Below are positions 10,750 to 23,099 of a stretch of 64,000 nt of DNA, piece by piece; the first letter of the stretch is position 1; each line of letters opens with the position of its first letter. The notes beneath the pieces are model-generated. The model was not told the origin of the DNA, made no database searches, and saw only the letters and a list, made by a program, of their open reading frames with translations. The stretch spans positions 1 to 64,000 of the forward strand of contig JASWJB010000181.1 of the NCBI GenBank assembly GCA_032433595.1, in the 5' to 3' direction. The position numbers and the translations under genes are program-made. The stretch comes from Conoideocrella luteorostrata (lineage: Eukaryota > Ascomycota > Sordariomycetes > Hypocreales > Clavicipitaceae).

Positions 10750-11642
10750 ATGCCTCCGAAGGCCGATGGGCGCCGCAAATCAGGCAACAAGCCAGGTCTG
10801 GTAGTGACTCTCAAAGTTGCCTCGCCTCGGTTACACGACCTGCTCCAGCCTGCATCTCCTGATTCAAAATCATCAGCGTCAAAAGAATCTGATGAACCAA
10901 AGGAATCGGTAGACTCACCAGCTGCAAATGCCAATTTGGCAGTCTCTGGCGTTTCAAATGGAGACAATGCTTCTGACTCGAATGCCGCGACACCGGCAGC
11001 GGAGGGAACCCCTGCGCCTTCAACAATGGCACCTCCGGTCGATGGTCGTAAAAAGGGTGCTAAGCGATCCGCGGCTGCGATAGACGCTGCTCCAAAGGTT
11101 CGCGGAAAACCAGGTCCCAAAAAGAAACCCAGGCTGTACGTTATTCCCCTCCTTGGCTATCTAGCTTCTACAAAGTAACGGCTGGTCAACTCTTCGCTCT
11201 ATTTGTTCACATACTAATTTCTATTCTCTTTTGTAGTGAGGACGGCACAATCGATCACAGCGCAGTGGCTAGAATGCAGGCAGCCAAGCTCGGCCCCAAG
11301 GCCAACCAAGGAGCCATCAACGCTGGCCTTCGAGCGCTCGACCGCTCTGGCAAACCTTGTCGTAAATGGGCACGAGGCGGTTTCAAACTCAAAAGTTTCA
11401 CTGGCGTTTCTTGGGAAATTCATCGTTGGACTGCCCCACCCAAGAAGTCCATTGAGAACGACACTTCAGAATCTGGAGCTGTCTCTGCTTCAGCCGACAA
11501 CAGCAGTAGCAAGGAGAATAAGCCCATTGACCATGGGGAGAACAGCGCTAATAACAGCAACGGTGGAGGGGATGCCGAAATGAACAGCATTCCGAGCGTC
11601 AATGCTTCCTCGCCCGCGCCTCTTGCAATATCCGCCGCGTGA
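10750..11642 (+). CDS. ies4: INO80 chromatin-remodelling complex subunit Ies4
   Basis: Two exons (10750-11135 and 11237-11642) give 263 residues. The intron has donor GTACGT and acceptor TTTTGTAG, and splicing restores the frame as KKPRL then EDGTIDHSAVARM. The N-terminus (MPPKADGRRKSGNKPGLVVTLKV) and the conserved centre (GKPGPKKKPRL, KLGPKANQGAINAGLRALDR, CRKWARGGFKLKSFTGVSWE) match the fungal Ies4 family. Between them lie a Ser/Asp/Ala-rich disordered linker and an Asn/Ser-rich tail. Ies4 is a nuclear accessory subunit of the INO80 nucleosome remodeller, linked in yeast to DNA-damage checkpoint signalling. The start chosen is the ATG that opens the conserved N-terminal block; an in-frame upstream extension adds only non-conserved residues. 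Confidence 0.85.
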
Positions 11643-14002
11643 TGGTCTGGTCTGCTTGTATACGGAGTTAATGTAGGCAATCGTTGCCAATGGTTAAGTA
11701 GTGAAGGACACCGGCTCGGATAAGTTCAGCCATGCACTTCGACCTTACTGGGTCGTGGGGGAATGCATTATAACCCAACACTCCCGGGACATTTACGAGC
11801 GATTTCGTGTTTGGGTTTCTATCGTGTTTTCAATCATGGCGGCGCTGGGCCGCTTGGCGTTCTGGGTTTTGGACTTAGGGACAAATGTTACCATCTGCGG
11901 GTGAGTACAGGAGCAAAGGTTCATTGAAGGCAGGATTTGCATGTACAATAATATTAGAGCACGACTTGGCCTTCAGCAGACACTTTATTTTCGGCGACGG
12001 ATTTTCCAAATAACCACAGAGTAAATACCCAATTTTTGTGATCTGAAGATGGTGGTACGTACACCACTGCCAATGTATTGATGCGGCAAAGTGACGGGGG
12101 TGACATGTGCATTACGTAGTTTCGGCGGGCCGACATCCTGTGCTCACGCGTGAGCGCCCACATGCTCCCAAGGAGAGACTTTTATGGAGTACAGATTGCT
12201 AGAAAATGGTGACTCCAAACTTAAGAAATTAAGGTAGGGCTTTCCCTGAGTCGAGGACGTACTGCACACTAAGTTCAGGGGATGCATAATCCGACAGCAG
12301 CTTTATGTTCTGCTGATTCGGAGCCAAGCCTGTGCCTTTGTTCCAGAATGCCCGATCACACAGTTAAACACAGCGTTGAAGTTGGAGGTCAGATGGTTCT
12401 GCTTAGTAATAACTCTTGTTTTCGAGAGGTGGTTGACGCATTCAGCAGAGTGGAGAACTTCAGTCTGGCGGCTGAATCAATTAACAGTAGGAGGGTGATT
12501 TTTTCATTTTAAAATCTTGAAATTTATTCTGTCAAATATATACTTGATCGATCTTTACGAAGAGAGTTATAGACCGCCGGTGGTCGGTGATTGAGCGAGA
12601 AACACTGGGCTTGGGTCCAAGGGATGAGCTTGCAGCTAGGCGATTCGGTCTTGTCCAACGATGATGCTGACCTGCTTCTCTTTGCAGACCTGAACTCGTT
12701 GCACTATTTTCTAAATGGCTTGGCAAATATGGCTTTTGGCTAATAATACAAGAACGAGTATGTAGGCAGCTAGGCTAAATAATAAGAAGTAGTTACAGTC
12801 AAATCAAAGCTGATCAGTTCAGTTTTAGTACGATGGCGGAGCGAAGATTGGACGCCGTTATCGTCGCAACAACATATAAAGACGTACCGTCAATATGCAC
12901 GATGTTTATTTAATAGCCTGTGAAGTTGGACTGCTCATGGTCGTGATCGACAAGAGCAAGCCATGTAAGAGCCATGCGTGCCGCCGGAAATCCGTGGAAA
13001 TGCACATCCCCTGCATCACTGCCCAGCATTTGGGCAACGGAAGGCGCTGAAACCGGTTCTCAACAAGGCCCAACGTCGTACGTCCAGCACAGCGCGCTCA
13101 TGAGCGCGTGATTGATTGCCTGTCCGCCTGTCGTATCCTCCCCGCACCAGGTTGCACTATCCACTGGGGAGCATCGGAGAAGAGACGGACGGAGGGTTAC
13201 GTGACAGACCGGGTGGCAGTCCAGGCAAGTACACTATGAAGCGCTCGCACCTTGGGTTTATTGCGGGTTAGCTGTCGGACCGTGTATTCAGAACTGCCCT
13301 TCAATCTGAGATTGCAAGATTCCAGCTTAAAATATTGCTACGGTCGGTGTAGATAGGGGTGCTCTGGCTGGACCAGCAGGGTAGGCACGAGATCACCAAT
13401 GCCGCTGCTGTGAGGTTGGGCGGATCCACCAGAACGGATAACTAGTTAGACCTGTCCAGTCCAGTTGACGGCACTGACTGACTGGCCTGACCAAACAGAT
13501 ACTAGCCACGGAGTGACTTAACCTGGCTTATCAGCAACAGCGCCCTCATCAGGTTACCTTTTGCCCACTATTGCGGCCGGACTGATCAAACAAAGCATCC
13601 CGTTCGGCTGTCTGTCTGACTGTGTTGTGTGGCTGGTCCGAGCATCTGTACTCTCAACGCTGGAGACGACGGACATCCCTACCCCGACGACCCCTTCACC
13701 ACAGCCCATTACACGCAACGTGCGTCTCCAGATTCCTGACACGACCGCATATCGCAAGCAGAACTAGGCTCTGCACCGGGGACTGGAGCTGTTCGAGCTT
13801 TGGTTCGCTTTTACACTCAGGAACTAAGTAGAGTGGATGGTCCGTCCTTAGCAGTTCCAGCTTGCATCTGAAGCTGTTCGAAAGTTCTTGGGACACCATC
13901 GCCCTGCTCCCGACTCTCACGACACAACGTTGCCGGCCTCCACGCTCCCAGAGTTCATCGACCACTTTCCCAGGCTTGGGAACTGATCTACCATCACTAG
14001 TT
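11643..14002. other. Intergenic, 2.36 kb
   Basis: No supported gene. It holds the ies4 3' flank (with a TACGGAG motif near 11661) and a long region before gid1 whose last few hundred bases are C/T-rich, as in fungal 5' leaders. The frame across 13862-14002 is open into gid1 but has no ATG. Confidence 0.6.
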
Positions 14003-16401
14003 ATGGACCAGCATGGCTCATCTGGTTTCTCAGATACGGATTCGTCAGCTGGAAGCTTAGGTCATTCGCAGACCCAGCCTGCTGCCGCGTACACCTCTGA
14101 GCAGCCGAATCACATTGGAGCAAACTCTCACTTCTACACGCACCCTTCTCGTACGTCGATTTTGAGCGCCAACGGTGGCCTGCTACTCGAACCGATTCCC
14201 GGCCTCGCTTCGATGGCAACACGTGGTGGTGTTGGCGACATGGACCACGCAGGGCTTGGCAATGTCAATAATGGATGGACGGGAAGCGGCGGCAGCTTAC
14301 CGTCCTTCTCTCGTGGCTTCAACATGTTCATGTCACCCATTGACGCGGATGGTGCCGAGATTGGGGCCGATGATGCTTTTTTCGTTCCATCGTACCTCTC
14401 GGACTCGACTTATGTACGGAAATTGAAGGAGGCACATAGATCAAAGATGCAGATTCGGACAGAAATGAAGCTCTCATCACCAATCGGCACACAGTCCACT
14501 GCTCCGGGCTTTCCCCAGCAACCACTTCCGGCCGGCTCTCATCGAGGCATGTCGCATAACGTGATCGAGAGACCGCCGCCGTTTGAAGAAGACGACTCCA
14601 TGGCCCCCCTACCTTCACGATGGAATAAGGACGATATGTGGGGGCCTATAGAGGTGCTACCAGATGGGAGGGAAGTTAAATATACCGGATCCAGAAATCC
14701 CAACGAACGCGACCACGAAGCGTCGGCTGTCCGAGCAGACCATTATATGCCTCCACAATGCGGAATATACTACTATGAGGTCGCCATAAAATACGGAAAG
14801 CGAGACGAGTACGTAAATATACCCAGCACAAGTTTAAACAGAGGAAGAGCGACTCATGTTAGAGATACGGAAGCTAACCTGACAATAGCACTACGATTGC
14901 TATCGGCTTTTCGGCCAAGAATGTGTCAACAGCACGCCCGATTGGGTGGGAGCCTGAATCATGGGGATACCATGGTGACGATGGCCGTTGCTTTACCGGT
15001 CAGAATATTGGACGATTATTTGGCCCGACCTTCAGTATGGGAGATATCATCGGTTGTGGTGTGAACTTCCGTGACCACACAGCATTTTTCACCAAGAACG
15101 GCGTCAAAATAGGTAAGATACTTCCGGTATAAATGCCCGACAGTCGCTATGCTAATATTTCTCGTCCAGGAGTGGCTTTTCATGACGTTGGTAGAACTAA
15201 GCTTTATCCCGCCGTCAGCTTAAAGAAACCAGAGGAACACGTTTCGGTCAACTTTGGCCAGACCCCATTTGTTTTCGACATTGACACAATGATGAGGGTA
15301 AGTTTTTTTTTTTTTTTTTTTTTTGTGGTTTTCGATGACAAGCCTTACGCTAGACGGGTTACGTAATTAACAATCAACAGGAGCAAAGAGAGAAAATCCG
15401 AGCTGAAATTGAGAGCACGGATGCATCAAGACTCGAACCCGGTTTGAGCGAAACTGACCTAATACAAGCCCTGGTCTTACAGTTCTTACAGCATGATGGC
15501 TATGTTGAAACGGCCCGAGCTTTTGCTGAAGATATCAAGCAGCAGAAGGAGGCGTTGAGACTGGATCCTAATGTTACCGTTGATGGTATCAACATCAAAG
15601 ACGACGAAGACGCTAATAACAGACAGAGTGAGTACACTGAGACCTTCTTGCCACCGAGATATCTAACAGCGTGGGCAGGGATCAGAAGAGCAATCTTGGA
15701 GGGCGATGTTGACCGCGCACTTAAACTAACGAATGCTTATTATCCGCAAGTTTTTCGTGATAATGAGGCCGTGCACTTTAAACTTCGATGTCGAAAATTC
15801 ATCGAGTTGGTCGGAACAGCCGCACAGCTTCGAATTAGTGGGGAGCCTAAGAAGAGCAATGGAAATGGACCAAATGGAAACTCTAATCTGCAAGACATGG
15901 ACGTGGATCTTAACAATGGTTCGGACGGGATGCCCTGGAACGAAAATATGACCATGGAAACCGAGACGCAGGAATCCCAGTCACAGTTGCAGAAGTTGGA
16001 GATGGAGATGCTCCAGTATGGGCAGACTCTCGGTGGCGAATACGCCAACGATCCACGGAAAGAAATCAACAAGGCACTCGCAGAGATTTGGGCTTTGGTG
16101 GCATATCCAAACCCGCTTAAGGAGCCACAGGTCAGTCACCTTCTCGATAAAAACGGGAGAGTTGCAGTTGCGGAGGAACTCAACTCGGCCATTTTATGTA
16201 AGTGCATACCCATCGAGATGTTGTATTCATTCTCGTCGATTAATTGTAATTTTAGCATCCCTCGGCAAATCTTCACGTGCGTCACTAGAAAAGGTCTATG
16301 CACAGACGTCGGTTCTTCTCGAAGACCTTAGGACGGACGGCGGCCCGGGTGCATTCGTATCGGTACAGGATGTTGTAGACAGCATCAAGACTTTCCCGTA
16401 G
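14003..16401 (+). CDS. gid1: GID/CTLH ubiquitin-ligase scaffold Gid1/Vid30 (RanBPM-type)
   Basis: Five exons (14003-14808, 14889-15112, 15170-15297, 15381-16197, 16256-16401) give 706 residues, and all phases close. After a disordered N-terminus, a SPRY domain spans residues about 205-385 ([35 protein letters not shown] across intron 1; [31 protein letters not shown]; then [18 protein letters not shown] across intron 2). A LisH motif is at about 405-437 ([20 protein letters not shown]), CTLH at about 463-525 ([19 protein letters not shown]) and a CRA region runs to the end. This order defines Gid1/Vid30, the central scaffold of the GID E3 ligase that degrades gluconeogenic enzymes in yeast. 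Intron 3 contains an unusually long T run (about 15303-15324). Confidence 0.9.
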
Positions 16402-17084
16402 AGCGTTGAACACATTGACGAACTACATCAATTTTCTGACTAGAAGGGGGGGGGATGTTAATCATCAACGCTTCTCGCTCTCTTCTCACTGTATTGCATT
16501 GAATATGGGCGGTGTTGGGTGGCGTCTGTTTTCTTGTTCCGTTCTTGTGGAATTTCAGAGTTTTTTTTTGTTCTTTCCGTTTTTCCCTCTTCTCTAGTAC
16601 TGGTTGGTCCATGGATAAGGGCATCTATCATCTTTTTTGGCGTTGCATAAGGTAAACTTGCGCCACTTACAAAATTAGCCCCGGGCTGTGCACGGGTTGA
16701 AGTCCCAAGCGTAGGAACAAAGGTTCAGGAGGCTTATGTTATCTGTAATTCTCCGTAGCTGGATAGGGTACTACTGCACCAATTATCCGAAACGGTCATG
16801 TAATTTGGATGAGTGGCTGGGAGGAAGGCGACCGAGGGATATGGAGCAGTTATATAAGTAGAGAGCAGTCGAAGCACTAAAGTGATTTCTCCCATCTCCC
16901 CGTTCTTGGGTCCAGGCCGGAAGCAATATAGATGACAACTTGTCCGTCATCTATTCTGATTTAGGATTCGCGCTACGTTGACGCTGCTCACACAGCTCTA
17001 CCAATGTACAGTACTAATACAGCGACACATTTCAAATTATCCGCACTTTCCTTCCACAAAACACAGCCTCTGTCGCCCTAAAAA
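16402..17084. other. Convergent 3' region between gid1 and sam35
   Basis: No gene seen. A G8-type homopolymer (about 16446-16453) and a T run (about 16560) are the only notable features. Confidence 0.6.
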
Positions 17085-18111
17085 TCAACCCCAACACCTT
17101 TCGTACAGCCTTTTCCGATGCTCAACCAAATTCTCACGATTGGCCACACATCTCGCCAGAGTATCATCTTTCCATCCCAGCGAATCGTCTAATATTAAAT
17201 AGGTATACGCAAAGACCTCTGCGTCAAACAATCCTGGTTCCTCGGCACCAAAAAACCATTCATTTGCTCCCAACAGCGTGGACAATGTAGCAAACGCCGT
17301 TTTGGCGTCTCTATATAACTGTGCCGGTTGGAGAAGCGGCCGGCGCGTTGTCTTGAGAATCTCGCTTGTGGCTGCTGAGCGCAGTGTATGGAGAAGAGAC
17401 GTCCTGAGCAGCGGTGAGGAGGGGAGGTAGAGGTTCGAGAGAAGCGTCGTATGGCTGGGGTTGATGTATAGCGTGTGAAGCTGTTTTTGAGTTAGCTTAC
17501 GGGATGGATTTATAGGGCCATATTGAGTCGTGGCGAGCATACCCATGCTGGACGAACGCTCTGCGCAAGTAGCGAGAGGTAGACGTCTACTCGGGGGGAA
17601 GTACGGTCTCGTATCGATGTGTATTTCTGGGCATATTGGGAGATTTTCTCGCCTGTGAGGGGGATACTAGATCGTGAGTCGGAGGATTCGGGCAGGAGGT
17701 AGGGCAGCGAGCCAGATGGGGAAGCGTGGTTGGTGGAGGGGATGATGTCGATATCGAGGCCTGCTATGCGGAGATAGGTCTTGTCTTAAAAGTCAGCTTA
17801 GGGCTTGCAACAGCCGATTGGCTTGTTTCCGGAATTGTAATTGACTGGCAGCTTTGGCGGGGGACATAAATATGTATGCATGTATGTATGTATGTACGTA
17901 CCTGCCACTTCAGACAAGTCGGATTGTAGCTCGGCAGTCCCTGAACGGCGCCCTCCTCGCTAGCAAACACGTAAAGCTGGGCGCGGCGACGGTTCCGACC
18001 GGGTGCTCGGGCAGGGAGAGGTTCTGCGGCGTAGACTTGGAGGGGGAAGAGCTTGAAGAGGTTGTGGATGGGACGGGGCACGTCGAACCAGCTTGGGCTG
18101 GTGGTCGTCAT
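17085..18111 (-). CDS. sam35: Mitochondrial sorting and assembly machinery subunit Sam35
   Basis: Three exons on the minus strand (18111-17902, 17779-17543, 17480-17085) give 280 residues. Splicing yields NPTCLKWQ then TYLRIAGLDIDIIPS, and SVRPAW then LHTLYINPSH. The N-terminal part (SWFDVPRPIHNLFKLFPL, RRAQLYVFASEEGA) is the metaxin/Sam35 thioredoxin-like half. The end (GANEWFFGAEEPGLFDAEVF, LARCVANRENLVEHRKRLYE) is the metaxin-type GST C-terminal half. Sam35 sits on the cytosolic face of the outer mitochondrial membrane and recognises the beta-signal of incoming beta-barrel proteins. The first intron carries a GTAT/GTAC microsatellite right after its donor. The ATG at 18111 is the first in frame with the conserved part. 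Confidence 0.8.
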
Positions 18112-18583
18112 GGCAGGCGAGGTTTTCGGGATAGTTTCGAGCGGCAATTACGGGGTGAGGTGAGGTTCATTCGGTCGTCGGGGCCATGACGGGGATGACG
18201 TTGAGGGAGGAAGGCATGCGTTGAGGGGTGCGGGCCTACGAAACCGAGTTGGGTTTGCGAGTGCAAATTCGACGATGCGCCTTGAAGCTCTGGCGGCAGA
18301 ATTTCTGGAGTTGCGGCGCATTTACGGAGTACGGAGTAGTTATTAACTACTAGTTATTTGGTTAGTCTGTGACGTTGATTGGCAGCGTCGTCTGGGTCCA
18401 CCGCTAGCTGGGCTGTCCGTCTGGATTGGAGCTCTATTGAGTTACTAGCTGGCCTTGAGAGTCCCCTCGACATGCTTGCTGGCAAAACGCAATCATTTGC
18501 CGTTATAACAAAATAAAGCTCATCGTTTGATTCAAGGGATGCGACTGAAACATAAAGCAAAACAGAAGGCTTCCCATTCCCAT
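18112..18583. other. sam35 promoter region / 3' flank of the Zn2Cys6 gene
   Basis: No gene seen. A tandem TACGGAGTACGGAGTA motif at about 18323-18338 belongs to the dispersed family described in the findings. Confidence 0.6.
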
Positions 18584-20482
18584 TCAAACGGCAGCTTCGG
18601 CTCCTGCCGTTCTCGGCTCGAACACCTCTCCCTCGCCCCTGTACACTCCATACGCCATGGACACGCTGCTGCCCCCCAAACCAAGCGCCAAATCATTCAC
18701 TGTAACCGCCTGCAGCTCAGCCACGCCCTCTAACGGATACCGCAGCGTAGTTTTCATGACCCGATGCCCATTGCAGACGAAAGAGCCCCTCGTACACCCA
18801 CACTCAGCCGTCTGCGCGCTTTTCCACATCCCCTCTTCAATGTCAATAATCGCCTTGGCCATGCATATAAACAGCGCGGTGTCTATGGCAGCCGACCTGT
18901 AAAAATCCCGGATGAGAAGGCCCACAGCCCTGCGTCGCAGGACCGGGCGGCGGCACCGCCGGGCCACCAGGAACAGCGGCTCGTTGAGCAGCGGTGTGAT
19001 GGACACTGTTCGTCCCTCGCGTTTCCGGGCGTGTGCTGCGGCGGGCGGGGCTGCGTGTCCGGGAGAAATGGCTTTTCGTGTAGACAGGTCGTCGGCCAGC
19101 GTGAGTGCGCTCTCGAATTCGCTGTCAAAATCGTCCCAGCAGCTCTCGAGGCGGCTGATGTCGATGTTGAGCATGATTTCCATGAGAATAAGCCGGATCT
19201 GAAGCACAATTACGGCAGAAGATTCAGGGCGCCTGAGCAGATCTTGGCAAGAGATAAGGTCCTTGAATTTTCCGTTCCATTTGCGTAATCGCTCAAGTTG
19301 TCTTCCTCGGATCCTGTTTCTCTCCTCTACAGGAGTGTCTGCGAGGGTCACGTCCTGGCCGACGTTCCATATGATTTCCATCTCAAAGTAGGCCTCGTCG
19401 ATGGACACAAAGGGTTCATCGCGGAGCGGGAGCGCCAAGCCCGGCCAGTAATCGAGATTGGTGAATGTGGTTTCTCGCATGTTCATGGTCATGCTGTCCG
19501 CCCTGAAGTACATGGAGCACAGCGAATCGGCGGGATGCATTCTATCCCGCTCGTACGACCTGTACAGCTTTGTCCGGTCCCAGAGCCAGAACTGCCCGAT
19601 CAGCCTGTGGCCGTTCTCGCAGTGGACGAACGTCTCGGAGACGTCTCCGCGGAGCCAGGCCAGAATCATGAACAAGGTGTTCGCCGTGACAATGTCTTCT
19701 TGGTCCTGGGGCGCAATGACTGCCTGCTGCGTGATCGAGATGAGATGCTGGAGAGACGTGTTGTACCGCTGCAGAGCGTGGACGTGCAGCCTGTAGTCCT
19801 GCCCGGCTGTCAATCCGGCGTGGTGTTTTCGATGAACTGCCGCGACTGCATTGCAGGCGTACCAGAGTATAGGCTGCGTCTGCGCGGTTTGGAGAACATG
19901 CGTCATCCAGAAGCTATGATCAAATTCACCTGCGATTTGAGGGATTACTTCGTTGCGGAAGTAATGGAATAGCTCAATCTCCGTCCAGTTTGGGGCGACG
20001 CGACTGGGAGTGACCGCCACAGCTGGCTGATGAAGCGGCTGTTGTCGTTGCAGGACGAGAGCAGTTGGATCCAAATCGAATGCATATTTGTCCTGGATAG
20101 AAGAGTAGCCCTTGCAGATATGTCCGAATCGTAGGCATTGCTTGCATGCTGGCTTGGCTTCATCGCATTTGACTCGGCGTCGCCTACGAATCGATAAGCG
20201 AACGTGAGAATTCGCAGGGACGTTGAACCGCAGAATTGGGATTTCGTGACAAATAGTGAAAAGTGACAGCTTGACTTACCGACAAGTAAGACACCCGCTT
20301 TTAACTTTTGGTGCCCATCGTCTTACTCGTCCTGTTGTGCGTTCCTCGGGCCGTCTCTCAGACCTCCCCTTTGGTCTCAGCTGAAGAGGCTTCTCCGGGC
20401 TAGCATCTGCCAGAGTGTTCGTCTCCCCCATGACGCATTGGTCGGTATCCTTGCTTCCCCGGCATGGCGCTGCAGGTTCCAT
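18584..20482 (-). CDS. Zn2Cys6 fungal transcription factor
   Basis: Two exons (20482-20280 and 20183-18584) give 600 residues. The intron (donor GTAAGT, acceptor CGTAG) falls inside the zinc cluster. The spliced cluster is C-x2-C-x6-C-x6-C-x2-C-x6-C: SGCLTC, RRRRVKC, DEAKPAC, KQC, LRFGHIC, followed by KGY. A basic linker precedes it (RPKGRSERRPEERTTGRVRRW). The remaining about 480 residues look like the Fungal_trans_2 regulatory domain (LFHYFRNEVIPQIAGEFDHSFW near its start). It is a nuclear DNA-binding regulator binding CGG-type sites; its targets are unknown and no pathway partners adjoin it. The first ATG in the exon is used. An intron placed within the Cys6 motif is common in this family. 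Confidence 0.85.
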
Positions 20483-21104
20483 ACAGTAGACACGGCACAG
20501 GTGCTTCTGAGGGCTGGAAAGATCAACAACTAGCACCGATACGCGGGGCGGAAACTCGACGGGATGCTCCTCTTGGATGAATCGATTAACGCCCGCAATG
20601 TGGGAGGGGAAGTGCTTGTCTTTAGATAAATAAAGAGTGAGGAGAAAATGGACGACTTGATAACTAGCTGATGCTAAAGGTCAGTTCAATCCTAAGATCT
20701 GCAAAGATCACACCAATTTGGTTCCGCCATGCCAGTCTAGTAGTTGCTAGTTACTCGCTTAGGCGCCGTATTACTCCGTGTGCCGTAGGATCAAGCGGCT
20801 AAAGCTAAAATTCATGTGAAAAAAAAAAAAAAAAAAGTGGCAGCCGTATTTATCTAGGTGTTGAGATTGCGAAATAATCGTCATAATGGCAGACTGTTTC
20901 AATTAAATAAGGTTCTAATTATTGGATTGTATGGCCTGTTCGGCTCTCAAGTTACCGCGTCAATGCTCCAAGCAAAACAGGCCACAATGAGAATGCTTGC
21001 ATAAAGATGTACATTAATAATGCTCGTTGTTGAAAACAGGAAGCATCGAGGATCCACGGCACAGATAACTTAGCACATACCCCTATCCATTCAAGTTGAG
21101 TCCC
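20483..21104. other. Intergenic, promoter of the Zn2Cys6 gene
   Basis: No gene seen. It contains an A17-type run (about 20820-20836) and one TACTCCGTG motif (about 20771). Confidence 0.6.
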
Positions 21105-23099
21105 TCAGGGCAATAACTTCTCACCTTCTGCTTGCAACCATCCGGTGTCTCGATAGGGTCCCAGAGCCACCGGAATGTTTCCGCTGTATCCCACATCCCC
21201 ACTTACTTCCTCCAACTTCTGCATGACCTTTCCCACTAGCTTTGCGAGCCACTGGTCATTGGCAATAACAGCCTTCTTCAGCCCCCCCTTCATCTTTTTA
21301 TTCAGCGCGCTCGCCACCTCGCTCAACTTGGTCTTATCCTGATCTATAGACCTGGTCGTCTCCTCAATCTCCATTATTTTACTGGCTTTCACCAGCAAGG
21401 CGATAAAGTCTAGCAGCTCCTGATCAAAAGTTGCCGGGAGATGGACGCGCACTGCCATTTTGACGTTCGCTTCGTCGTTGCCGTCTTCGCTTTCCTTCAG
21501 GTCGTTCCGACCCTCGCCTTCTGACATGTCGCTCTCGCCAGCGTCGGCCTCCTCTGTCTCCTGGGTTGGTATTTCAGGAAGCAGATGCTCATGATGCGGT
21601 AGCAGAAAGCTAGGCACTGTAAACGTTGCATCTGCGCCTCCTAAAGCGACGATCTGGGTCAGATTCGGCGCCTCAGGCAGGGCTCGATATGCCAGCACGT
21701 CATCAAATGCCAGTTGACAAAAAATACTGTTGGAAGGAAGGAAAGGGACTTGAGCGTCGCCAGTCATATTTCCTAGCACGATAGCAAAATTTGCATCAGA
21801 AGCCCAGGTCGAAATGCGATCCTTAAGGTGTTGAACATCAGCGTCAGAATCGTCGTGGCCTTTGAAGATGCCTTGTAGTACCATGGTCTCGATCCAACGC
21901 CCCGAGGCGGTGGCCGTGATAGACGAAATCTTTACTGGGTGGAAGTAGGCTATAGGGTTTAGAAGAAGCCGAAGAAGCATAGGGAGTCGGTGTAAGAACC
22001 CTCGAACCCTAGGTGGCATCAGGTGCTGCAGGGTCGTCACCTTGATTGATCGCCTCGGTGGATGGGATATCGACGGCTTGGGATGAAGCTGGGAACAGAC
22101 AGCTGCGCGAAGTGCATTCTCATCACTTGCGTCAATAACATCAATCGTGCTCTCTGCATTTTTGTTGAGCTGTTCTAGGCGTATCAGTGCCTGGCGGATT
22201 GCGCTTGTGTCATCAATAAACTTGAGTTTTTGACGGTACTGTTCCTCAGCCGGAGTGCTGTATAGGCGGTATTGTTTGACATCCTTCATTGCCATTCTAT
22301 GGCAAGAGTCTTCCGGTGGCCTTCCATCAGTCATCTCGCTTTTCATACGGCTGAGGTCTGGCCGGATCCCCAAAGCGTTCTGATCCTTCGAGGCCAGCCT
22401 ATCATTAGTCATGATGGTTCTGCTGCTGGCGCTACCTGACATTGCCGTCACGTCTCCATCCGTCATCTCATGTCTTTCGCCTTTCAAATTAACAAAACAG
22501 TCGCCAACCTGAATGCCTCTGAAGAGCGAGACGACGACACTGTCAACTTGAATTGCAAGCTCTAGATCATCAGATATCTTGATTCCGACCTCGACGCCGT
22601 GGACTGTAAAACTCAAAATTGACAAGGAAAAAGTAATGCCTCGCCAGACCATTAGTCCGTCAACGTCGGTGTCAATTTCCAGAGCTGGGATATCGAAGAG
22701 CGCAATCTTGTCATCAATAAAGTGCAATTGCTTTCTAATCAATACCCTCATCATTTCCCGAGTAAGAACTCCAACAACTTGAAACTGGAAAAGACAGACA
22801 AAGAAAATGGCGGGGTAGCACAGCACTGTGAAGACCCAGTACAGGAGCCATGACGTCGAAGCAATGGCGTACACAAGATTCACCGTCGTGAACAGAGACC
22901 AGACGTGAGCAAATGGCAAGATCCTATTTCCATTTGCTTCTCCCTGTAAAATAAATAACGTAAGAATAGGCGCCCCGGAGATGGTCCATCGTCTAGCCCA
23001 TTGGTAGAAGGTAAGTTGCAGTAGTGTCGTCGCAGCGAAGAGGGTTGGCAAAGAGCTACTCCAGGAAGACCCCCGCAGAGCCTTCGCGCGTCGACGCAT
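21105..23099 (-). CDS. Conserved fungal membrane protein of unknown function
   Basis: A 664-residue frame without a needed intron. The N-terminal 125 residues contain two or three hydrophobic segments (about 18-35, 42-52 and 68-112, the last long enough for two passes: VYAIASTSWLLYWVFTVLCY then PAIFFVCLFQF). A soluble part follows, beginning with a beta-rich segment (IALFDIPALEIDTDVDG, GITFSLSILSFTVHGVEVGI, LELAIQVDSVVVSLFRGIQVG), a pattern reminiscent of lipid-transfer or Mdm31-like membrane proteins. That resemblance is only a guess. A Glu/Asp-rich stretch lies at about 520-550 and an amphipathic helix near 600-650. I do not recognise a named family. A TTTACAG near 22950 could be an acceptor, but no convincing donor pairs with it. 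Confidence 0.65.
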   Translation of the reverse strand: MRRRAKALRGSSWSSSLPTLFAATTLLQLTFYQWARRWTISGAPILTLFILQGEANGNRILPFAHVWSLFTTVNLVYAIASTSWLLYWVFTVLCYPAIFFVCLFQFQVVGVLTREMMRVLIRKQLHFIDDKIALFDIPALEIDTDVDGLMVWRGITFSLSILSFTVHGVEVGIKISDDLELAIQVDSVVVSLFRGIQVGDCFVNLKGERHEMTDGDVTAMSGSASSRTIMTNDRLASKDQNALGIRPDLSRMKSEMTDGRPPEDSCHRMAMKDVKQYRLYSTPAEEQYRQKLKFIDDTSAIRQALIRLEQLNKNAESTIDVIDASDENALRAAVCSQLHPKPSISHPPRRSIKVTTLQHLMPPRVRGFLHRLPMLLRLLLNPIAYFHPVKISSITATASGRWIETMVLQGIFKGHDDSDADVQHLKDRISTWASDANFAIVLGNMTGDAQVPFLPSNSIFCQLAFDDVLAYRALPEAPNLTQIVALGGADATFTVPSFLLPHHEHLLPEIPTQETEEADAGESDMSEGEGRNDLKESEDGNDEANVKMAVRVHLPATFDQELLDFIALLVKASKIMEIEETTRSIDQDKTKLSEVASALNKKMKGGLKKAVIANDQWLAKLVGKVMQKLEEVSGDVGYSGNIPVALGPYRDTGWLQAEGEKLLP

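Noticed and set aside
13862..14002. N-terminal extension of gid1
   Set aside because: The frame is open, but it has no ATG before 14003 and the sequence looks like a leader.
19298..19972. Open frame of 224 codons on the + strand
   Set aside because: It is antisense to the Zn2Cys6 gene, has no family signal, and reflects the GC-rich third positions of the real gene.
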